This document shows, piece by piece, positions 7,251-11,183 of a stretch of DNA of 11,183 nt. Origin of the DNA: an uncultured Anaerolineales bacterium (GTDB lineage Bacteria > Chloroflexota > Anaerolineae > Anaerolineales > UBA11657). Under the pieces are notes generated by a model. The model ran no database searches. It was not told where the DNA came from and saw only the letters and a list, made by a program, of their open reading frames with translations. The position numbers were made by a program, and so were the translations under genes. The stretch spans positions 1-11,183 of the forward strand of contig CAJWGI010000019.1 of assembly GCA_913031335.1 (NCBI GenBank), in the 5' to 3' direction. Each line of letters opens with the position of its first letter. Within the stretch, counting starts at the first letter, position 1.

Positions 7251-7257
7251 CAACGAG

Positions 7258-7653
7258 ATGACTTGGAACACACCAGACGACCGAAAGTACGCTGAAACCG
7301 ATGAATGGATTATACTCACGGGCGACAGTGCCACGCTGGGCCTCACAGACTACGCCCAGGACCAGCTCTCAGATATCGTGTATGTGGAACTGCCGGTTAG
7401 CGGAGAAACATTTGAGCAGGGTGATATCGTCGCCACGGTCGAGTCGGTCAAGGCGGCCGCCGATGTGCACATGCCAATGAGCGGTGCAGTGACCGAGGCA
7501 AACAGCGCCATTGAAGATGAGCCCGAGAAGGTGAACGCCGATCCTTACGGGGAAGCCTGGTTCATCAAGCTGACTCCCGCCGACCCCGCCGAGATTGATA
7601 GTTTGATGGATGCTGACGCGTACGCCCGCCACTGTGCAGCCCGTGACGATTGA
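7258..7653 (+). CDS. gcvH: Glycine cleavage system H protein (lipoyl carrier)
   Basis: This 131-residue protein, the usual family length, carries the methylamine group of decarboxylated glycine on a lipoyl arm between P-, T- and L-proteins in the cytoplasm. The lipoyl site is plain: VESVKAAADV at 61-70 with K65 as the modified lysine. Other family marks are RKYAETDEWI near 9-18, LGLTDYAQDQLSDIVYVELP at 27-46, MSGAVTEANSAI near 74-85, VNADPYGEAWFIKL near 92-105, and a C-terminal DADAYARH. The common HEW near the N-terminus is DEW here, a tolerated-looking variant. The start at 7258 is chosen because of AGGAGG seven bases upstream and because it yields the normal N-terminus. It is the first gene after the glycine riboswitch. 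The gap to gcvPA is 57 bases with no terminator, so the genes should share a transcript. Confidence 0.96.
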   Translation: MTWNTPDDRKYAETDEWIILTGDSATLGLTDYAQDQLSDIVYVELPVSGETFEQGDIVATVESVKAAADVHMPMSGAVTEANSAIEDEPEKVNADPYGEAWFIKLTPADPAEIDSLMDADAYARHCAARDD

Positions 7654-7710
7654 CCGCAGCAGTCTGGCCTGTTTCCATACTGCCCGCAGCAACCAGTCGG
7701 TGACCGCGCC

Positions 7711-9051
7711 ATGAATTATCTACCGCACACCGACGCAGACCGGACGCACATGCTGGCAGCGTGTGATGTCGAGCGCCTTGAGGATTTCTTCGACCTCATT
7801 CCCGAGCAGCATCGCTTTCCGGCGCTTGACCTGCCCGAACCATTGTCAGAATTGGAGGTGCTCCGCGAGTTGCAGGAACTGGCAGAATCCAATGCCGAAG
7901 CCAGCCACCATCCCTGTTTTCTCGGCGCAGGCGCATATCATCACTACGTCCCCGCACTGGTGAATCACATGCTGCTGCGCGGCGAATTCATGACCGCATA
8001 CACCCCCTATCAGCCGGAGGTGTCTCAGGGCACGCTGCAAACTATGTTCGAGTACCAGAGCATGATTTGCGCGCTCACCGGCATGGAGGTGGCCAACGCC
8101 AGCCACTACGACGGCGCAACCTCCACCGCAGAGGCAGTCATCATGGCGCTGAACCAGTTCCGCGGGCGGCGCGCCAAGATCATCCTGTCAGCCACGCTGC
8201 ACCCGCAGTACCGCCAGGTGGTGCGCACGTACACACAGGGCATGGGGCTGACTATCGTGGGAGACGATGACTCGGCGGCGGATCTGGATGACATCATCGC
8301 GCAGCTCGATGACCAGACCGCGTTGCTAATACTGCAATACCCCAATTTCCTCGGCGAATTAGAGGATATGCGCGGACTGCAGAACGCTGTCCACGACGTC
8401 GGCGCTCTACTGTGCGTAGTCGCCAACCCCATCGCCCTGGGAATGCTCAAGCCGCCGGGAGAGTACGGCGCCGACATCGTGGTCGGTGAGGGGCAGCCAC
8501 TGGGAATCCCCATGTCGTATGGCGGACCATACCTCGGCTTCTTTGCCACTCGCGAAAAATACGTGCGCAAATTGGCCGGCCGCCTTGTGGGCGAGACCGT
8601 GGATGCGAACGGCAAGCGCGGCTATGTGCTCACGCTCACCCCGCGCGAGCAGCACATCCGGCGCGACAAAGCCACCTCCAACATCTGCACCAATCAGGGT
8701 TTGATGGCCACCGCAGCCGCGATATACCTTTCGGTGCTCGGAAAGCAGGGTCTGCGCAAAGTCGCCGAGTTGTGTTACCACAAAGCCCATTACGCCGCCG
8801 ATTGCATCGACGTACTGCCCGGCTTCTCAGTTCGGCGGGAACGGGCCTTTTTTCACGAATTCGCGCTGCGCTGTCCGGGGCCGGTGGCGGAGATAAACAC
8901 CGCCCTCTTTGACGATTATGGCCTGATTGGTGGCTATGACCTCGGGCAAGACTATGCCCATCTGGAGAACCACATGCTGCTGGCCGTGACCGAGATGGCC
9001 ACGCGCGAGGACATCGATTGCCTTGTTGAGGCGCTCGGAGAGATAACATGA
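7711..9051 (+). CDS. gcvPA: Glycine dehydrogenase (decarboxylating) subunit 1, N-terminal half of split P-protein
   Basis: This 446-residue protein matches the usual size of the alpha subunit of two-subunit P-protein. With GcvPB it binds pyridoxal phosphate, decarboxylates glycine and loads the aminomethyl group on lipoyl-GcvH. Family segments seen are FLGAGAYHHYVPALV at 70-84, TAYTPYQPEVSQGTLQ at 95-110 followed by FEYQSMICALTGMEVAN, then SHYDGATSTAEA at 131-142, LQYPNFLGELED at 208-219, GEGQPLGIPMSYGGPYLGF at 259-277 and RREQ-like PREQHIRRDKATSNICTNQ at 311-329. This half has no catalytic lysine; that lies in GcvPB, as expected for the split form. A GGTGA seven bases before the ATG serves as ribosome binding site. 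The stop overlaps the gcvPB start by four bases (ATGA), giving coupled synthesis of the two subunits. Confidence 0.96.
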   Translation: MNYLPHTDADRTHMLAACDVERLEDFFDLIPEQHRFPALDLPEPLSELEVLRELQELAESNAEASHHPCFLGAGAYHHYVPALVNHMLLRGEFMTAYTPYQPEVSQGTLQTMFEYQSMICALTGMEVANASHYDGATSTAEAVIMALNQFRGRRAKIILSATLHPQYRQVVRTYTQGMGLTIVGDDDSAADLDDIIAQLDDQTALLILQYPNFLGELEDMRGLQNAVHDVGALLCVVANPIALGMLKPPGEYGADIVVGEGQPLGIPMSYGGPYLGFFATREKYVRKLAGRLVGETVDANGKRGYVLTLTPREQHIRRDKATSNICTNQGLMATAAAIYLSVLGKQGLRKVAELCYHKAHYAADCIDVLPGFSVRRERAFFHEFALRCPGPVAEINTALFDDYGLIGGYDLGQDYAHLENHMLLAVTEMATREDIDCLVEALGEIT

Positions 9052-10553
9052 GCGCACTCGGCAGCCGGCTAGAGCCGCTCGTTTACGATTTGAGCAGGCC
9101 CGGGCGCAGCGGCGCCCCGCTGCCCGAGCCGGACGTTCCTCACGCGGAATTGCCCTCAGACCTGCTCCGCGAGGAGCTGGGCCTGCCGGAGATCACACAG
9201 CTCGATGCAGTGCGTCACTTCCAGCGCCTTTCACAACTGAATCATTCCATCGATACCGGCTTCTATCCGCTTGGTTCATGCACTATGAAATACAACCCTC
9301 GCATCAACGAGGACGCTGCGCGGCTGCCCGGGTTCCTCCACGCCCACCCGCTGCAGGAAGCGAATACGGTGCAGGGCAGCCTTGCGTTGATGTACGAGCT
9401 GCAGGAATGGTTGAAAGAGATTGGCGGCTTCGCCGGAGTCAGCCTGCAGCCCGCGGCCGGCGCGCACGGCGAACTCACCGGAATCCTGATGATGCGCGCT
9501 TACCATCTCGCGCGCGGCGATATGGCCCGACACAAAATCCTCATCCCGGATTCCGCGCATGGGACCAACCCAGCCAGCACCACCATGAGCGGCCTGGAAG
9601 TAATCGAGCTGCCCTCCGATGGGCGCGGAAACGTGGACGTGAAAGCGCTGCGCGCCGAGTGCGGCGAAGATGTGGTCGGGCTAATGATCACCAACCCCAA
9701 CACGCTGGGCCTGTTCGAGGAACACATCGAGGAGGTGGTGCAGTTGACGCGAGATTGCGGCGGGCTGATTTACGGGGACGGCGCAAACATGAACGCGCTC
9801 ACCGGCGTCATCCGTCCCGGCGACTTCGGCTTCGATGTGATGCACTACAACCTGCACAAGACCTTTTCCACCCCGCATGGCGGCGGCGGTCCCGGCTCGG
9901 GGCCGGTGGGAGTCTCAGAGCGGATGGCGGATTACCTTCCTTCGCCAATCGTGGCAATCATTGAAGAGGGCGACGAGAAAGAGCCGCCGCTGTATGGCTT
10001 CGCGGCCCCGCCCAAAACCATCGGCCGCATGAAAGCCTTCAACGGACAGTTCGGCGTGCTGGTGCGGGCTTACGCCTACATCCGTATTCACGGTGCGGCC
10101 GGGTTGCGCGCCAACGCCGAACATGCCGTACTCAACGCAAATTACCTGCTATCCAAAGTGCGCGCGGAATATCATCTGCCATTCGAGCGTGCATGCCTGC
10201 ACGAATTCGTGGTCGAAGGTCGCTGGCGCGGCGCTCCCGATGTACACGCGTTGGATGTCAGCAAACGGCTGATGGATTTCGGCTTTCATCCGCCCACAAA
10301 CTATTTCCCGCTCATCGTGCACGAGGCATTGATGATTGAGCCGACCGAGACCGAAAGTCGGGAGACGCTTGACGCGTTCGCGGACGCACTGCTGCAGATT
10401 GCCGCCACGGCGCGAGACAACCCCGAAGAACTTCGCGGCGCACCGCACACCACGCCGGTGGCGCGCATGGACGAAGTGCGTGCTGCCCGCCAACTGGTGC
10501 TGTGCTGCCGGCCAAAATTCCTGTCGGAGCCGGCGCAAGCGCCCTACACTTGA
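9048..10553 (+). CDS. gcvPB: Glycine dehydrogenase (decarboxylating) subunit 2, C-terminal half of split P-protein with PLP lysine
   Basis: This 501-residue protein is the beta subunit of glycine decarboxylase and partner of GcvPA. The pyridoxal-phosphate lysine is K271 in HYNLHKTFSTPHGGGGPGSG (266-285). Other family marks are YPLGSCTMKYNP at 73-84, SLQPAAGAHGELTG at 132-145, PDSAHGTNPAST at 167-178, MITNPNTLGLFE at 213-224, YGDGANMNA at 242-250, and FGFHPPTNYFPLIVHEALMIEPTETES spanning 411-437. All expected blocks are present and the length is normal, so the gene looks intact. The start is the ATG overlapping the gcvPA stop. The reaction releases carbon dioxide and passes the C1-amine unit to GcvH; a T-protein (gcvT) is also needed but is not encoded in this operon. 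No terminator hairpin is visible in the 27 bases after its stop. Confidence 0.97.
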   Translation: MSALGSRLEPLVYDLSRPGRSGAPLPEPDVPHAELPSDLLREELGLPEITQLDAVRHFQRLSQLNHSIDTGFYPLGSCTMKYNPRINEDAARLPGFLHAHPLQEANTVQGSLALMYELQEWLKEIGGFAGVSLQPAAGAHGELTGILMMRAYHLARGDMARHKILIPDSAHGTNPASTTMSGLEVIELPSDGRGNVDVKALRAECGEDVVGLMITNPNTLGLFEEHIEEVVQLTRDCGGLIYGDGANMNALTGVIRPGDFGFDVMHYNLHKTFSTPHGGGGPGSGPVGVSERMADYLPSPIVAIIEEGDEKEPPLYGFAAPPKTIGRMKAFNGQFGVLVRAYAYIRIHGAAGLRANAEHAVLNANYLLSKVRAEYHLPFERACLHEFVVEGRWRGAPDVHALDVSKRLMDFGFHPPTNYFPLIVHEALMIEPTETESRETLDAFADALLQIAATARDNPEELRGAPHTTPVARMDEVRAARQLVLCCRPKFLSEPAQAPYT

Positions 10554-10580
10554 CGCGGGTGCAGTGAGCCGACCGGCGAT

Positions 10581-11183
10581 ATGACCCGCCTCACAACCTG
10601 CATTGCCTTCTGTCTGCTGACCAGCACCACCCTTCTTAGCGCCTGTACTCTCGAGCGCAGCGCCCCAAACATCCAATCCGCCGACTTTGAGCAGTTTTAC
10701 CGCGCACACGGGGCAGAGCAGGTGCTCGGCGCGCCAGTCGGCGAGCGATTCATCATCGATGAATCGCTCTCGATGCGCTGTTATGTGGGCGGGTGCCTGC
10801 AGCACCACGCCGGCAGAGAGCTCGGCGGGCGCATCACGCTCTCGCCACTGCCGGCAGAAATGCGCCAATTGCAGCCACCAGCAGCGCACAGCGTGGACAC
10901 CTCGGGGCTTCTATTCCGCGAAACGGGGCACTCCGTGCAGGGCACGTTCCGCCGTTATTTCCAGAAACACGGTGGCGTTCGATTTTTTGGGTATCCGCTC
11001 GGACCGGCCAGCGCGCGCAACGACCATCAACTCGAGCAGCGCTTCGAGCGGGCGGTACTGATCTGGGATAATTCGCTGCCGGCTGACCAGTCAGTGCATT
11101 TGGAGCCGGTCGGAAAATTCATCTACGCAAATCTGACCGGCGAAACTGAAGGCGACCTCACGGCGAACAGTGACGCCGCAGCA
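10581..11183 (+). CDS. Putative lipoprotein with two Chloroflexota-type repeats, N-terminal part (3' end outside window)
   Basis: An ATG at 10581 opens a frame of 201 codons to the window edge. The N-terminus is a lipoprotein signal: a short start (MTR), a hydrophobic/polar stretch, and the lipobox L19-S20-A21-C22, so the mature protein should be lipid-anchored outside the membrane. Two related modules follow. The second (about 109-182) is clear: LLFRETGHSVQGTFRRYF, then HGGVRFFGYPLG at 130-141 and LEQRFERAVLIWD at 151-163. The first (about 33-75) is degenerate: FEQFYRAHGAEQVLGAPVG at 36-54, then MRCYVGGCLQHH, with a close cysteine pair C67/C72. I recognise this repeat style from Chloroflexota surface proteins; its function is not known to me. 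The gene starts 27 bases after gcvPB and may be read from the same transcript. No strong Shine-Dalgarno is seen. An enzymatic domain could lie beyond the window. Confidence 0.75.
   Translation, partial: MTRLTTCIAFCLLTSTTLLSACTLERSAPNIQSADFEQFYRAHGAEQVLGAPVGERFIIDESLSMRCYVGGCLQHHAGRELGGRITLSPLPAEMRQLQPPAAHSVDTSGLLFRETGHSVQGTFRRYFQKHGGVRFFGYPLGPASARNDHQLEQRFERAVLIWDNSLPADQSVHLEPVGKFIYANLTGETEGDLTANSDAAA

Noticed and set aside
7198..7257. Longer in-frame start for GcvH (20 extra residues)
   Set aside because: The ATG at 7198 sits in the terminator hairpin. The extension is encoded by terminator and leader sequence, and a perfect AGGAGG precedes the ATG at 7258.
9278..9964. Rightward open frame of 228 codons inside gcvPB
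   Set aside because: It is in another frame of gcvPB, which has all its conserved blocks; the product is a mass of Arg and Ala.
10149..10889. Antisense open frame of 246 codons across the gcvPB end and the lipoprotein start
   Set aside because: It overlaps two genes with recognisable features on the other strand and shows no domain, start signal or promoter of its own.

Overview
The window is GC-rich bacterial DNA, densely coding, with three blocks: a partial leftward gene, a rightward glycosyltransferase operon, and a riboswitch-controlled glycine cleavage operon followed by a partial lipoprotein gene. The best guess at the host is a member of the Chloroflexota. The final gene carries a repeat of the type GGVRFFGYP / QRFERA that I associate with surface and secreted proteins of that phylum. 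The glycine decarboxylase is the split two-subunit form, which fits that phylum but is also widespread elsewhere. This assignment is an inference, not a proven identification.

Positions 1-965 (minus strand) hold the first 321 codons of a polytopic GT-C type membrane glycosyltransferase that runs off the window edge. It has a good sigma70-like promoter at 992-1020. Positions 1078-6936 (plus strand) hold four genes with no intergenic space: two paralogous GT-C-like membrane proteins (590 and 585 aa), a GT2 polyprenyl-phosphate sugar synthase-like enzyme with four C-terminal membrane helices (381 aa), and a GT4 glycosyltransferase (396 aa). Their stop and start codons overlap by 4, 4 and 1 bases. 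The simplest joint role is that GT2 charges a lipid carrier with a sugar on the cytoplasmic face, and the GT-C proteins transfer lipid-linked sugar on the outer face of the membrane. GT4 would use a nucleotide-sugar inside the cell. The acceptor and final glycan cannot be read from the sequence.

Positions 6953-7215 form a complete regulatory leader: a near-consensus promoter (TTGACA, 17 bp, TACAAT), a tandem glycine riboswitch, and a rho-independent terminator whose 5' arm overlaps the closing stem of the second aptamer. This layout predicts a glycine-activated transcriptional switch. It drives gcvH (start at 7258, set by a perfect AGGAGG), gcvPA and gcvPB, giving the lipoyl carrier and both halves of the P-protein. 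The T-protein gene gcvT is absent from this operon and from the window.

Positions 10581-11183 hold the first 201 codons of a lipoprotein with two related repeats, 27 bases after gcvPB and with no visible terminator between them. I saw no tRNA, rRNA, CRISPR array, insertion sequence or phage gene. Nothing here is clearly a new system. The items most worth a second look are the GT2/GT-C module with its diverged paralog pair, the gcvT-less riboswitch operon with an atypical second aptamer, and the repeat lipoprotein next to it.
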